A stretch of DNA of 64,000 bases from Chloroflexi bacterium UBA6077 (GCA_002436065.1 DIXP01000008.1:133068-197067); one strand, 5' to 3'; shown: positions 8,549-18,094, numbered from the stretch's first letter. Notes: generated by a model from the sequence alone, not told the origin. Translations and numbers: made by a program.

Positions 8549-9911
8549 TCTGGGAAGCAACACTCTGTCTCCCACCCGAGCCCTGGCCGACTTTGCGGCC
8601 AATCTGAGATTCGAGCAGATCCCGACAGAGGTGATTGAGCACGCCAAGCTGTGCCTGTTGGACAGCCTGGGCTGCGCCCTCTACGGCGCCGGTTCCCTTG
8701 AGGCGCAGATTGTCGCCGAGGTCGCGTGCGACTGGTCGTCGAAACCGGAATCCACGATTTGGGCAGGTGGGGGTAAGACTTCCTGCGCCAACGCCACCCT
8801 GGTCAATGGAACCATGGTGGATAGCTTCACCCTGGACGACTCCCACCGTGAGGCCAACCTCCACCCCAGTGCGGTGACCGTACCGGTCGCCATCGCGATG
8901 GCGGAACGGGTGGGAGGCGTTGATGGGAAACGCTTCCTCGCAGCTCTCGTGGCGGGCTACGAGGTCGCTATCAGAGTCGGGATGAGCACCTGTCCGAGCT
9001 TGCAGACTCGCGGCCACCATGGCGTTGGCAGCGTCGGTGGCTTCGGCTCTGCCGCAGCGGCGGGGAAGATCCTTGGGCTGGACCCTGACCGAATGGTTCA
9101 CGCTCTAGGCATAGTGGGGAGCTTCGGTGGGGGGCTGATGGCGGCTCAGTACGACTCCATGGTCAAGCGGATGCACGCCGGTAAGGCTTGCCAAAACGGT
9201 GTGCTCGCTGCCCTCTTGGCCGCCCGAGGCTTCACGGGTATCTCCGACGTGCTGGAGGCGGACTACGGGGGATTTTGCAGGACCTACTCCGACTCGTGTG
9301 ACCTCGAAGCCATCACCAGACGGTTGGGAAGCAGTTACCAGACAGTACATACCTATTTCCGTCGGTACTCAGGATCGGGTGCTGTCATGGCGGCGGTAGA
9401 CGCAGTGAGGGAACTGCAGAAGGAGACGCCTATCGAGATCGAGCAAGTTGAAGGGGTAACGGTAAAGGCATCGGCCGTGGCGGTGAAACACAACGGTTGG
9501 ACCTACTCCCCGGCCACGGCTATTACCGCGCAGTCGAACATATCCTATGGGGTGGCGATCGCCCTGTTGGAGGGCGACGCCTTTGTCGACCAGTACACAG
9601 AAGCCAAGTTGAGGGACCCGAAGGTTCTGAATCTCACACGAAGGGTGCGCGTCCTTCCCGACGACCACTTCACGCAACTGGGGACAGAAGGGAAACACAG
9701 CGTTCGGGTCGAAGTCCGGCTCAAAGACGATCGGCTGTTGGCCCGGCAGATGGAGCGAGTGAAACCGGTCCCCCCGGACGAGATAATGGTCAAGTTCAGG
9801 ACGTTGGCCAGCAAACGGGTGGCACCCTCTCGAGTGGAGGAGATCGCCGAACGAGTCGGCTCCCTCGAGAAGCTTCCGGACATCAGCCTGTTGGTTCAAG
9901 CCCTTGTTTGA
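8538..9911 (+). CDS. MmgE/PrpD family protein
   Basis: A 457-residue member of the family that includes 2-methylcitrate dehydratase PrpD and aconitate decarboxylase. Visible family segments are KLCLLDSLGCALYG, MVDSFTLDDSHREANLHPSA, GYEVAIRVG, GHHGVGSVGGFGSAAAAGKILGLD and MHAGKACQNGVLAALLAARG. ATG 8538 (GGAAGGGA upstream) overlaps the previous stop by 11 nt, so it is in the same operon. Members act on tricarboxylates and branched dicarboxylates without a metal cluster. The exact substrate is not readable. The paired Fe-S genes and the ABC transporter suggest uptake and conversion of an organic acid. Confidence 0.88.
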   Translation: METSLGSNTLSPTRALADFAANLRFEQIPTEVIEHAKLCLLDSLGCALYGAGSLEAQIVAEVACDWSSKPESTIWAGGGKTSCANATLVNGTMVDSFTLDDSHREANLHPSAVTVPVAIAMAERVGGVDGKRFLAALVAGYEVAIRVGMSTCPSLQTRGHHGVGSVGGFGSAAAAGKILGLDPDRMVHALGIVGSFGGGLMAAQYDSMVKRMHAGKACQNGVLAALLAARGFTGISDVLEADYGGFCRTYSDSCDLEAITRRLGSSYQTVHTYFRRYSGSGAVMAAVDAVRELQKETPIEIEQVEGVTVKASAVAVKHNGWTYSPATAITAQSNISYGVAIALLEGDAFVDQYTEAKLRDPKVLNLTRRVRVLPDDHFTQLGTEGKHSVRVEVRLKDDRLLARQMERVKPVPPDEIMVKFRTLASKRVAPSRVEEIAERVGSLEKLPDISLLVQALV

Positions 9912-10013
9912 GAGGGCCACCCCTTCGGCGAAGCAAGACGCAGCAAGAGGCAGCAAGAGTCTACTCACCAACCGCAAGGCGTGAGGTGAGAGAGTGAGAG
10001 AGGGAATATCGCG

Positions 10014-11168
10014 ATGACCTTCCAGAGAGTCCTGCGGCCCATCTTCGTTGTCGCGCTGTTAGCTAGTCTCCTTGCGCTGAGTGTCGCCTGCCAGCAACAG
10101 GCGGCGCCCCCTACTCAGCAACCGAAAACCGCCGCCCCAACGGCCAAAACAGAGAGCCAGCCAACAGCAGCCAAAGCCGAGGCCACTGCGGCCAAGCCCG
10201 CCGGAGCCGATGTGGCGGCGGCCAAGAAAGAGGGCAAGCTGGTGGTGTACGGCTCTATCGACGAGGTCGCCCTAGTTGGGTTGCTGAATCTGTTCCACGA
10301 GAAGTATCCGGAGATCGACACTACCAAGTACCTGCGTGCCGGCGCAGCCAAACTCCATCCCAGGATACTGGCGGAGAATCAGGCTGGCGCGGGCGACATC
10401 GACGTCGTGGTGTACACCGACATGAGCTACGTCATCGATCTCCAGGAGAAGGGGATGTGGGACAACTACGTTTCTCCTGAGACCAAGAACTACGATCAGA
10501 AGCACCGCAGTAACCCGGAAGGACTGTGGCTGGCCTATCGTGGGCAGCCGATTATGGTGTGCTGGAACCCCAAGATGGTGCCCGATGCCGAGGCGCCAAA
10601 AGAGTACAAAGACCTTCTCGACCCCAAGTGGAAGGGGCAGATAGGTTTCGAGTTGCCTGCGGGTGGCTCGCAGTTCACCCAGTGGTACCTGCTACGGCAG
10701 GTACTGGGAGACCAGTACTGGGAGAAGATGGCGGAAAACAAGCCCAGGGGGTTCGACTCCGGCGCCCAGCTGATGGAGAAGACCTATAGCGGGGAACTGA
10801 AGATAGCCGGCCAGGGAACATCGTCCAGGTATGTAGGGCAGTACGTTCGTAAAGACCTGCCGATGAAGGCGCTGTGGACCAAAGAAGGCATCCCCATGCA
10901 GTACGATACCGTAGGCGTGATCAAGTCGGCCAAGCATCCCAACGCTGCGAAGCTGTTTACCGACTTCCTGCTTTCCAAAGAGGTACAGGCGAGGTTCGTG
11001 ACAGGTGAAATGGCCAGCTACTCGCTCCATGCCGAAGTACCGGAGCCCACAGAGCTGCCGCCTCTCAAGTCGCTGAATCCTCTCTGGCTGAGCGATTGGA
11101 AGGATGTTATGGACAAGAGCAAGGCCTTCCCCGATATGTTCGGGCCGGTGGTCGGTGTACAACCGTAG
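10014..11168 (+). CDS. ABC transporter substrate-binding lipoprotein
   Basis: A 384-residue exported lipoprotein. A signal peptide ends at the lipobox LSVAC (about residue 26), followed by a Gln/Pro/Thr/Ala-rich linker to about residue 65. The family 1 extracellular solute-binding fold follows (KLVVYGSIDE, GDIDVVVYTDMSYVIDLQEKG and KHPNAAKLFTDFLLSKEVQ, shown in part). This subfamily includes ferric-iron and putrescine-type binders but also many for organic acids and phosphonates. Its place in a catabolic cluster favours the pathway substrate over iron. It is followed by its permease and ATPase. Confidence 0.88.
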   Translation: MTFQRVLRPIFVVALLASLLALSVACQQQAAPPTQQPKTAAPTAKTESQPTAAKAEATAAKPAGADVAAAKKEGKLVVYGSIDEVALVGLLNLFHEKYPEIDTTKYLRAGAAKLHPRILAENQAGAGDIDVVVYTDMSYVIDLQEKGMWDNYVSPETKNYDQKHRSNPEGLWLAYRGQPIMVCWNPKMVPDAEAPKEYKDLLDPKWKGQIGFELPAGGSQFTQWYLLRQVLGDQYWEKMAENKPRGFDSGAQLMEKTYSGELKIAGQGTSSRYVGQYVRKDLPMKALWTKEGIPMQYDTVGVIKSAKHPNAAKLFTDFLLSKEVQARFVTGEMASYSLHAEVPEPTELPPLKSLNPLWLSDWKDVMDKSKAFPDMFGPVVGVQP

Positions 11169-11245
11169 TTGAGAAGGGGCAATTGGGCCTCGAGGCCCTC
11201 GGTCGACCTCGCGACTCAATTGCCCCGAGACTCCGAGGAGCAACC

Positions 11246-12994
11246 GTGAACGCTACCGACGAATTGGAGATGATCCATCTTCGTCCCGAGGCCAGCCGTT
11301 TGGAAAGATTCAACAGCTTCATCAGGGCAGAGAAGCTGCTGATATGGACGGTCATCCTCCTGGTGATTGTGTTGGTATTCCTACCCATGGTCTTTCTGGT
11401 TCTCTCCGCGCTAAATGTGGGAGACACTTCCTCCACCAGAGTAACGCAATTTGGCCTGGACAACTTCGCCAGGGTATTCCGCAACCTGGACTGGTGGTAC
11501 AACACCTTCGTTGTCGCTATCCTCGGGACGGCTCTCGCGATCGTGATAGGGGTCACCCTGTCATGGATCATCAACCGTACGACTGTTCCCTGGCAGGGCT
11601 TCCTGGAACAGTCGGTTCTGATCCCCTTCTACATGACTCCCCTCCTGGGTGCCATTGCTTGGAGCATTCTGGGGTCGGAGCGCTCGGGCCTGATAAACCG
11701 GTTGTTCATGTCGGTGTTTCATACGCAGACACCACTCATTAACACCCACAGCCTTCTCGGTATCGTCTTCGTCGTGGCGATATACGAAAGCTGCGTTGCC
11801 TTCATGATGATTTCGGCAGCTATGAAATCCATGGATCCCTCCCTGGAGGAGAGCTCTCTGATGCTGGGCGCCGGAAAGTTCGCCACGGCACGGAGAATAA
11901 CGATACCGCTGACCCTGCCAGCGGTAGGAGGAGCGGCTCTGTTCATCTTCGCCGGTACCATGGGTACCTTTGCCGTGCCGGCCGTTCTGGGAGTGAATGC
12001 AGGCGTCTTCGTGATCACGACGAAGATCTACACCGTGGTGAATCGCTTCCCGCCCGATTACGCGTTGGCTGCCGCCCTTGGGCTGGCCCTAGCGGCCATC
12101 ACCGGTGTCGCAGTGGCAATGTATGGCAAGCAGATGGCTGCCAATTCTTACACCACTATCACAGGCAAGTCCTTCAGACCACGCAGGATGAACATGGGGA
12201 GTTGGACGCCAGTACTGTTTGGGATCTGTCTGCTTTACGTCCTGGTAGCCATGGTGATTCCTCTGGGAGTCCTGGTGTACACATCGTTTCTCGTCACCCC
12301 CACTACAGATCCGCAGCAGATCCACTGGACTCTGGACAACTACGAGCACGCCTTCGTCAAACTGCCTATCGCCAGGATTGCATTGCAGACCAGCTTCGTC
12401 CTGGGCATCCTCACAGCGACCATCGGAGTCGTGTTCATGGGTCTCATCTCCTGGATCATGTATCGCAGCAAAATGCGGGGCACCAAGCTCCTCGAATACG
12501 TGGCCATGTTCCCTCAGGCTGTTCCTGGGGTGGTCTTCTCTCTGGGGCTGCTCTGGGCGTGGTTGGTCATACCCGTAGGTATGTACGGGACCATATGGAT
12601 CCTGTTGTTGTGCTATCTGACCGTGTTCCTTCCTCTGGGCGTGAGGACCATGACGGGTGTGATTATGCAGCTCGAGCCTTCCCTGGAGGAATGCTCTCGG
12701 ATGTGCGGCGCATCCTGGTTGCGCACCCTATGGTCGGTCACAGTGCCTCTGCTCAAGCCCGGCGTTCTGGCCACCTGGATGCTGCTTTTCATTGTCTCCT
12801 TACGCGAGGTCAGCGCTTCCGTACTCCTCGTATCGGCCGAAAACAAGGTGATCGGCCCCACATTGCTCAATTTCTACGAGACGGCCCTGCCACCGGTGAC
12901 AGCGGTTGCCGTGGTGATGGCAGGAGTAATCTTCGTGGGCATGCTCGCGGCCGCAATGGTGAGTCGTTGGGTAGGTGCGTCATGTCGGGATTAG
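11246..12994 (+). CDS. ABC transporter permease with two fused permease domains
   Basis: A 582-residue inner-membrane protein starting at GTG 11246 behind GAGGAG. It has two tandem binding-protein-dependent permease domains (about residues 70-300 and 340-575), each with an EAA loop (SLEESSLMLGAGKFATARRI and SLEECSRMCGASWLRTL). About twelve hydrophobic helices are visible. The fused layout is typical of the FbpB/SfuB-type class and fits the family 1 binding protein just upstream. An upstream in-frame extension to 11096 overlaps the binding-protein gene and is not used. Confidence 0.88.
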   Translation: MNATDELEMIHLRPEASRLERFNSFIRAEKLLIWTVILLVIVLVFLPMVFLVLSALNVGDTSSTRVTQFGLDNFARVFRNLDWWYNTFVVAILGTALAIVIGVTLSWIINRTTVPWQGFLEQSVLIPFYMTPLLGAIAWSILGSERSGLINRLFMSVFHTQTPLINTHSLLGIVFVVAIYESCVAFMMISAAMKSMDPSLEESSLMLGAGKFATARRITIPLTLPAVGGAALFIFAGTMGTFAVPAVLGVNAGVFVITTKIYTVVNRFPPDYALAAALGLALAAITGVAVAMYGKQMAANSYTTITGKSFRPRRMNMGSWTPVLFGICLLYVLVAMVIPLGVLVYTSFLVTPTTDPQQIHWTLDNYEHAFVKLPIARIALQTSFVLGILTATIGVVFMGLISWIMYRSKMRGTKLLEYVAMFPQAVPGVVFSLGLLWAWLVIPVGMYGTIWILLLCYLTVFLPLGVRTMTGVIMQLEPSLEECSRMCGASWLRTLWSVTVPLLKPGVLATWMLLFIVSLREVSASVLLVSAENKVIGPTLLNFYETALPPVTAVAVVMAGVIFVGMLAAAMVSRWVGASCRD

Positions 12995-13010
12995 GCAAGG
13001 GAGTGATGGG

Positions 13011-14114
13011 ATGGTAACGCTTCAGCAGCGCGAGATCCATATCAATGTGCGCGACCTCGTCGCCAAATACGGGAATTTTACCGCTATCAACGGGGTGGGG
13101 TTTCAAGTTCACCGTGGCGAGCATCTGACCTTGCTTGGCCCCTCTGGGTGCGGCAAAACCACCCTGCTTAGATGCATTGCAGGACTGGAGACACCGGTCT
13201 CAGGGGAGATCACCATCGAGGGAAGGCCGGTTTTCTCCTCAAATAGCAGGGTCAACATTCCGCCGGAGCGGCGTGAAGTATCCATGGTGTTCCAATCCTA
13301 CGCGATCTGGCCCCACATGACGGTCTATGACAACGTGGCCTATGGGCTCCGCATTCGGCGTCTCCCAGAGAAGGATGTGGAATACAAGGTGATGCACGCC
13401 CTGGAACTAGTAAGGCTGAAGGACCTGGCCAGAAAGAGCGCGGCAAAACTGAGTGGCGGCCAGCAGCAGCGCGTTGCATTGGCGCGTAGCTTCGCGTTTG
13501 ACCCCCGAGTACTGCTGTTCGACGAACCGCTCAGCAACCTGGACGCCAAGCTCCGAGCCGAGATGCGCATCGAGCTCAAGGAGATACAACGGCAACTGAA
13601 CATCACCTCGGTATATGTGACCCATGATCAGGAGGAGGCGCTGGCCATCTCCGACAGAATTCTGGTAATGAACGTGGGCTTCATCGAGCAGGTGGGGACA
13701 CCATCGGACATTTACGACAGGCCCAGGACCGCCTTCGTCGCCGACTTCGTCGGAGCCGCGAACATCATCCCGGGCTGTCTTCGCCAGGACCTCGCGGTCG
13801 ACGGTGTAGTCGCCGTGGAGACGAATTCAAGGAACCTGATTTACTGCGCCAAGCCTCCGAACCTTCCCGATGGCAACATCAACGTGTCCATCCGTACTGT
13901 GTATCTGGATCTTCTCCGGGAAAAGCCCTTGCAGGACCAGAACGTGTGGCCCGTTAGGGTTGCCAGGAAGGTGTTCCTGGGAGATTTCATCCAGTACATC
14001 CTTGACTGGCAGGGGGGGCAACTGGTTGCCCGAAAGCCCCCTATCGAGACCTTCAACGAAGGCGAGACCCTTTATGTCAAGGCCGATCCACGGCGCTGTG
14101 TCATCGTGGGATAG
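13011..14114 (+). CDS. ABC transporter ATP-binding protein
   Basis: A 367-residue ATPase of the transporter encoded upstream. It has Walker A GPSGCGKTT, the signature LSGGQQQRVALARS, Walker B LLFDEPLSNLDAKL and the switch His in VTHDQEEAL. A C-terminal TOBE-like regulatory domain follows (about residues 245-365). I chose ATG 13011 (AAGGGAG upstream) over GTG 12975, which overlaps the permease. It belongs to the CUT1/Fbp-like importer ATPases (PotA, MalK and FbpC relatives). Confidence 0.9.
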   Translation: MVTLQQREIHINVRDLVAKYGNFTAINGVGFQVHRGEHLTLLGPSGCGKTTLLRCIAGLETPVSGEITIEGRPVFSSNSRVNIPPERREVSMVFQSYAIWPHMTVYDNVAYGLRIRRLPEKDVEYKVMHALELVRLKDLARKSAAKLSGGQQQRVALARSFAFDPRVLLFDEPLSNLDAKLRAEMRIELKEIQRQLNITSVYVTHDQEEALAISDRILVMNVGFIEQVGTPSDIYDRPRTAFVADFVGAANIIPGCLRQDLAVDGVVAVETNSRNLIYCAKPPNLPDGNINVSIRTVYLDLLREKPLQDQNVWPVRVARKVFLGDFIQYILDWQGGQLVARKPPIETFNEGETLYVKADPRRCVIVG

Positions 14115-14146
14115 TTGCTTTGAGTCTTGGGTAAGGAGGCAAGAAG

Positions 14147-14899
14147 TTGCTCATCGATAGCAACCTGTGTCTGGGCTGTTGGGAGTGTATCGACTATTGT
14201 CCAGTGGGCGCTATAGGGGCCAACGCAGACGTCGCCTTCATCGACCTGGACATCTGTGTGGAGTGCGGCACCTGTCTTCGGTCCGCCCCCTGCCCCTCCA
14301 GTGCGTTCACCAGACCGGAACTGGAGTGGCCTAGATCGCTTCGCCAGTGGTTCAGCGACCCGGCCACGTCAATTCCCAGGATACGTTCGTTGGGAGCAGG
14401 CCGCGGTGTTGACGAGGTGAAGAACAACGACCGAACCGGCTACTACCACGACGATCTTGTTGGATTCATCGTGGAGCTTGGCCGCCCGGGTGTGTCCACC
14501 TCCTTTTGCGACATCGAAAAGCTGCTGGCGGCCCTGGCCGGGGTCGGTTTCCATCCGGTCGAGAGAAGCCCCATGATCCCATTTCTGATCGACCGGCAAT
14601 CGGGTCGATTGAAAGAGGAAATCCTGGGGGAAAGGGTGCTCAGCTGTAGCCTCGAGTTCAAGATGCGGATGGTTCGCGTCCCTCAATTCATTGAAGTCTT
14701 GCGACGGACGGAGGGCAAGCTATCGACGGTCTTCACCGTAGGGCTGTTATCTGTCGTGCACCCCGATCTCTCTGTTCCGACGTTGCGGGTTCTGGCCAAC
14801 CTTGGTATTTCGGCCAGACTCAATGCCAAGATCAACGTGGGGCTTGGCCGTCCCCTCGCTCCAAAGTTCACCAACGAAGACAGGGAGGAGGCAAGTTGA
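14147..14899 (+). CDS. [4Fe-4S] ferredoxin-domain protein, copy 2
   Basis: A 250-residue paralogue of the protein at 7146. The first motif is CLGCWECIDYC and the second CVECGTCLRSAPCP, again with four residues before the last Cys. The same unrecognised C-terminal domain follows (GAGRGVDEVKNNDRTGYY, GRPGVSTSF, NAKINVGLGRPL) with a short acidic tail. The Cys pair of copy 1 (GVMCCAD) is missing here (GLLSVVH). The start is TTG 14147 with AAGGAGG at 14133-14139. It lies 32 nt after the transporter ATPase and overlaps the next gene by 4 nt. Confidence 0.72.
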   Translation: MLIDSNLCLGCWECIDYCPVGAIGANADVAFIDLDICVECGTCLRSAPCPSSAFTRPELEWPRSLRQWFSDPATSIPRIRSLGAGRGVDEVKNNDRTGYYHDDLVGFIVELGRPGVSTSFCDIEKLLAALAGVGFHPVERSPMIPFLIDRQSGRLKEEILGERVLSCSLEFKMRMVRVPQFIEVLRRTEGKLSTVFTVGLLSVVHPDLSVPTLRVLANLGISARLNAKINVGLGRPLAPKFTNEDREEAS

Positions 14900-15543
14900 C
14901 CAACCTGTTGCATCGCCAAGGGAGCCTGGATCTTTTGTGCAAGGACTACATCATAAAGAACAAAACGACCAAGGGTCTTGATGATGGCAGCCCTGAGATC
15001 AAGCAACGAACGATCGAGCGGACCCGTGAATTGATCCAGATCCTCATCCGCCACGAGCCTATCAACCTGGGACAGGCCAGGTTGGGCTCTCTGGCTTCAG
15101 GCCTCAGTCTCGCGGAGTTGCTGGCAGGGGTTGCCAACGCTGGCAGCCTCAGTGCCTGCGTCTTCACTGACCGTGCAGCGGTCAAAGACGTGTTGATCGA
15201 ACTCATGGAGCAAGACCTTGGCCAGTCCATAACCGTATCGGGCTTGATCGACGAGGTCTTTGGCATCTGCCGGGAGACTCATCTCGAACCCCATTCCATT
15301 CTCCTCTCCTTAGGTATCTGGGGACAGCGGGGGCTGCTCGCCCGCCAGGGAGTCCTCGAGATAACCACTATGTGCGGACACGGGCTCGTCTCTCAACGAC
15401 TGGTGGAAAGGGTGGTGCGCGATACTCGCTCAGGTAGACTCAGCCCGAAGGAGGCCGCCCGCGTCGTGGCCAGGCCCTGCCGTTGTGGTGCGGTTAACGT
15501 GGAAGTTGCCACAGAACTGATCGCCCGGCTCGCAGAAAGCTGA
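14896..15543 (+). CDS. Cys-containing protein of unknown function, copy 2
   Basis: A 215-residue paralogue of the protein at 7880. It starts at TTG 14896, overlapping the previous stop as TTGA, with GGAGGAGG just upstream. It keeps SGLIDEVFGICRE, PHSILLSLGIWG, ITTMCGH and a C-terminal CRCGAVN. It has lost the central CFACG motif of copy 1, where it reads LGSLASG. The loss suggests that copy 2 binds one metal site fewer or has a different partner. Function is unknown. Stable pairing with the ferredoxin-domain gene is the main clue. Confidence 0.68.
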   Translation: MTNLLHRQGSLDLLCKDYIIKNKTTKGLDDGSPEIKQRTIERTRELIQILIRHEPINLGQARLGSLASGLSLAELLAGVANAGSLSACVFTDRAAVKDVLIELMEQDLGQSITVSGLIDEVFGICRETHLEPHSILLSLGIWGQRGLLARQGVLEITTMCGHGLVSQRLVERVVRDTRSGRLSPKEAARVVARPCRCGAVNVEVATELIARLAES

Positions 15544-15660
15544 CCTGGCGGGAACGGCAAGCCGCAAAGCGCCGCACGCCGTGCGATGCCTCGCACGGGT
15601 GATGAAAGAGCCAGCCACCGCCGTGGTCTTTGCCAGTCATCTAAGTAGTAGGGAGGGCTA

Positions 15661-16737
15661 ATGGGTACGTCATCGCTATCCGGTAGCGTGGTTATCATGC
15701 CGGGTCCCCTGCGCCAGTTCGTCACCCAGCTGTTCGCCAAGCAGGGATTCCCAGAAGAGGATGCGGCGATAGTAGCCGACCATTTGATCGAGGCTGATCT
15801 CAGAGGTGTCTATTCTCATGGAGTCATCCGCGCTGCCGAATACAGCAAGAGACTCAAGAACGGCCTCATGAACCCACGTCCCAACATTTGCGTACTCAGG
15901 GAAACGGCCGCTACCGCTCTCATGGACGGTGACAACGGAAGTGGGCAGGTGGTCGGCGTACGCGCAATGGAGGTGGCTATACACAAGGCAAAGCAGGCGG
16001 GAGTGGGGTATGTGGTCGTTCGCTCCAGCAATCACTTCGGCACCTGCGCCTACTACGCCCAGATGGCTGTCTCCCACGACATGATTGGCGTCGTGACCAA
16101 CGCCGGTGGACGAAAGATCATGGCCCCCTGGGGCGGTGTGACTCCACTTCTTAGCAACAATCCCTTTGCTGCCGCCTTACCTACCGACAAGGAGTTCCCT
16201 GTGGTCCTAGACATGGCCTGCAGCGTTGTGGCCAGGGGAAAAATCAACCACGCGGCAAAGGTGGGTTTGCCCATCCCAAGCGGTTGGGCCCTGAACCGGC
16301 GTGGCGAACCTACCACGGATCCCCGAGAGGCCTTTGAGGGATTGATCCAGCCAGTGGGAGGCTACAAGGGGTATGGTCTGGCCTTTACGATAGCGGCCCT
16401 GGCAGAACTGGGCGCCCAACTCTCCGCAGGCGAGTCAACAACTTCTGCTAGTGGCAGCCCGTTGCCGACCGATAGTGCGAAACACTGCTTCCAGGCCATC
16501 GATGTCGCGGCGTTCATGGATCCGGTCGAATTCAAAGCAAGGATGGATAGCCATGTCGAGAGGATGCACGCGTCGCAGTTGGCGCGTGGTACGGAGCGGA
16601 TCTACGTGCCAGGGGAAATCGAGTGGCTCAACCGGAAGGAGAAATTGGAGAGCGGGATTCCGGTGGCCACGGCAGTATGGAAGGAACTGCTCGCCTGTAG
16701 CGAGGAGGTTGGTGTAGAGCCACCCCTGACGATCTGA
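15661..16737 (+). CDS. Ldh-family oxidoreductase (malate/L-lactate/sulfolactate dehydrogenase type)
   Basis: A 358-residue NAD(P)-dependent 2-hydroxyacid dehydrogenase of the type II malate/lactate family, which includes (R)-sulfolactate dehydrogenase ComC, ureidoglycolate dehydrogenase and DpkA. Family landmarks are LIEADLRGVYSHGV, DGDNGSGQVVG, the catalytic His in RSSNHFGTCAYY, TPLLSNNPFAAALPT and GGYKGYGLAF. The gene sits upstream of a D-2-hydroxyacid dehydrogenase and a split UxaA-type lyase. Two oppositely specific dehydrogenases could interconvert or racemise a 2-hydroxyacid through its keto form. The start ATG 15661 follows GGGAGGG. Confidence 0.87.
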   Translation: MGTSSLSGSVVIMPGPLRQFVTQLFAKQGFPEEDAAIVADHLIEADLRGVYSHGVIRAAEYSKRLKNGLMNPRPNICVLRETAATALMDGDNGSGQVVGVRAMEVAIHKAKQAGVGYVVVRSSNHFGTCAYYAQMAVSHDMIGVVTNAGGRKIMAPWGGVTPLLSNNPFAAALPTDKEFPVVLDMACSVVARGKINHAAKVGLPIPSGWALNRRGEPTTDPREAFEGLIQPVGGYKGYGLAFTIAALAELGAQLSAGESTTSASGSPLPTDSAKHCFQAIDVAAFMDPVEFKARMDSHVERMHASQLARGTERIYVPGEIEWLNRKEKLESGIPVATAVWKELLACSEEVGVEPPLTI

Positions 16738-16789
16738 CCCTGCCCTTCCACCGATTCGATCCTGCTTCCCCATGATTGGAGGTTGACAG

Positions 16790-17056
16790 ATGATGCCTAG
16801 GTTCACCCTATTGCACCCTGAGGACAACGTTGCGGTGGCGTTGGAGCCCGCGTCGGTCGATGATGAAGCTCGACTTCCGGAAGGACAAAGGACCACTGTT
16901 CTTGAGGCGATTCCCTTTGCACACAAGATGGCAGTCAGACCTATCGAGAGAGGGGAAGAGATCAGGAAGTACGGCGAAGTGATCGGCGAGGCCACCTGCC
17001 CTATCGCCGCGGGGCAGCACGTACACGTTCACAATATCAAGAGCCGGCGGGCTTAG
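16790..17056 (+). CDS. UxaA-type lyase, small subunit (SAF domain)
   Basis: An 88-residue SAF-domain protein equivalent to the N-terminal domain of altronate dehydratase UxaA and to the small subunit SuyA of sulfolactate sulfo-lyase. Typical segments are DNVAVAL, IPFAHKMAV, IERGEEIRKYGEVIGEAT, and the closing HVHVHNI. It is encoded separately from the large subunit (18362), as in SuyAB and other split enzymes. GGAGGT lies 7 nt before tandem ATG codons. Confidence 0.85.
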   Translation: MMPRFTLLHPEDNVAVALEPASVDDEARLPEGQRTTVLEAIPFAHKMAVRPIERGEEIRKYGEVIGEATCPIAAGQHVHVHNIKSRRA

Positions 17057-17107
17057 TCCCGCTGGATGCCATTTACATCAGGACACTTGTTTCAGGGGGT
17101 AGCCCGT

Positions 17108-18094
17108 ATGGAACTCAAACCTCTCGTAGTGGTGACTAGTCAGGTGAGCACCGATGCCCTGGCAATGCTGGGGGAATTCGCACAAATCCGGCAGCTGAAT
17201 GCTCCCTCGGAGGAGCAACTGGTCGATGCCGTGATCACAGCCGATGCACTACTGAACAAAGATGCGGCAACGCAGATCAACGAGCGGGTGCTGAAGGCAG
17301 GCAAGGGGCTGAGGATCGTGGCCAGACATGGTGCGGGTTACGACAATGTGGACATCAGTGCGGCTACTAGGCTCGGGATCGTTATCACCAACACTCCCGG
17401 TTCTAATGCCGACGCCGTTGCCGAGTTCGCCATCACCCTAATTCTGGCCCTTGCAAGGAACCTCGTGCGGGCTCACTGCTCTGTGATCAATGGGGAGTGG
17501 GCCCGGAATCGACTAACAGGTATGGGAGTGGCCGGGAAGACTCTTGGAGTCATGGGTCTGGGCACCATCGGCCGACGCGTCGCTGCTCTGGCTAGGGGAC
17601 TGGGCATGAGAACGATCTGCTACGACCCATATATGCAGTTGCAGCCTCCACCTGAAATCGAAGCGGCCGAGTCCTTGGAGGATCTGCTGGCGAAATCCGA
17701 TTTTGTGAGCATTCACACAGCACTCACGAGCGAGACCAGAGGGTTGATCAACAGGGATCGACTCAAGCTAATGAGGAGCACTGCGTTCCTGATCAACAAT
17801 GCCCGTGGACCTATAGTCGACGAAGGCGCTCTCGCTGAAGCCCTAAGGGAAGGCTGGATAGCCGGTGCGGCCCTGGACGTATTCAACAGCGAACCTCTCG
17901 ACGCCTCCAGTCCATTACGGCAGTTGAACAACGTCATCCTTACTCCACACCTGTCCGGTACGACCCACGAAGCTCTGCAACAGACCGCCATTGCGGCCGT
18001 CGAAGAGATCCGGCGAGTTCTCGGTGGTCAACGTCCTCTCCATATCCTGAATCCAGAGGTCCTTGACTCCGTCTTGTATCGGAGGTCCTATTGA
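17108..18094 (+). CDS. D-2-hydroxyacid dehydrogenase
   Basis: A 328-residue NAD-dependent dehydrogenase of the SerA/D-lactate family. It has the Rossmann motif GLGTIGRRVAAL, Asp of YDPY for NAD selection, the catalytic Arg in NNARGPIVDEGAL, Glu in DVFNSEPL and His in LTPHLSGTTHEA. (S)-sulfolactate dehydrogenase SlcC belongs to the same family. I chose ATG 17108 behind CAGGGGG. An in-frame ATG at 17066 has no ribosome site. The gene's TGA stop overlaps the TTG start of the next, frameshifted reading frame. Confidence 0.88.
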   Translation: MELKPLVVVTSQVSTDALAMLGEFAQIRQLNAPSEEQLVDAVITADALLNKDAATQINERVLKAGKGLRIVARHGAGYDNVDISAATRLGIVITNTPGSNADAVAEFAITLILALARNLVRAHCSVINGEWARNRLTGMGVAGKTLGVMGLGTIGRRVAALARGLGMRTICYDPYMQLQPPPEIEAAESLEDLLAKSDFVSIHTALTSETRGLINRDRLKLMRSTAFLINNARGPIVDEGALAEALREGWIAGAALDVFNSEPLDASSPLRQLNNVILTPHLSGTTHEALQQTAIAAVEEIRRVLGGQRPLHILNPEVLDSVLYRRSY

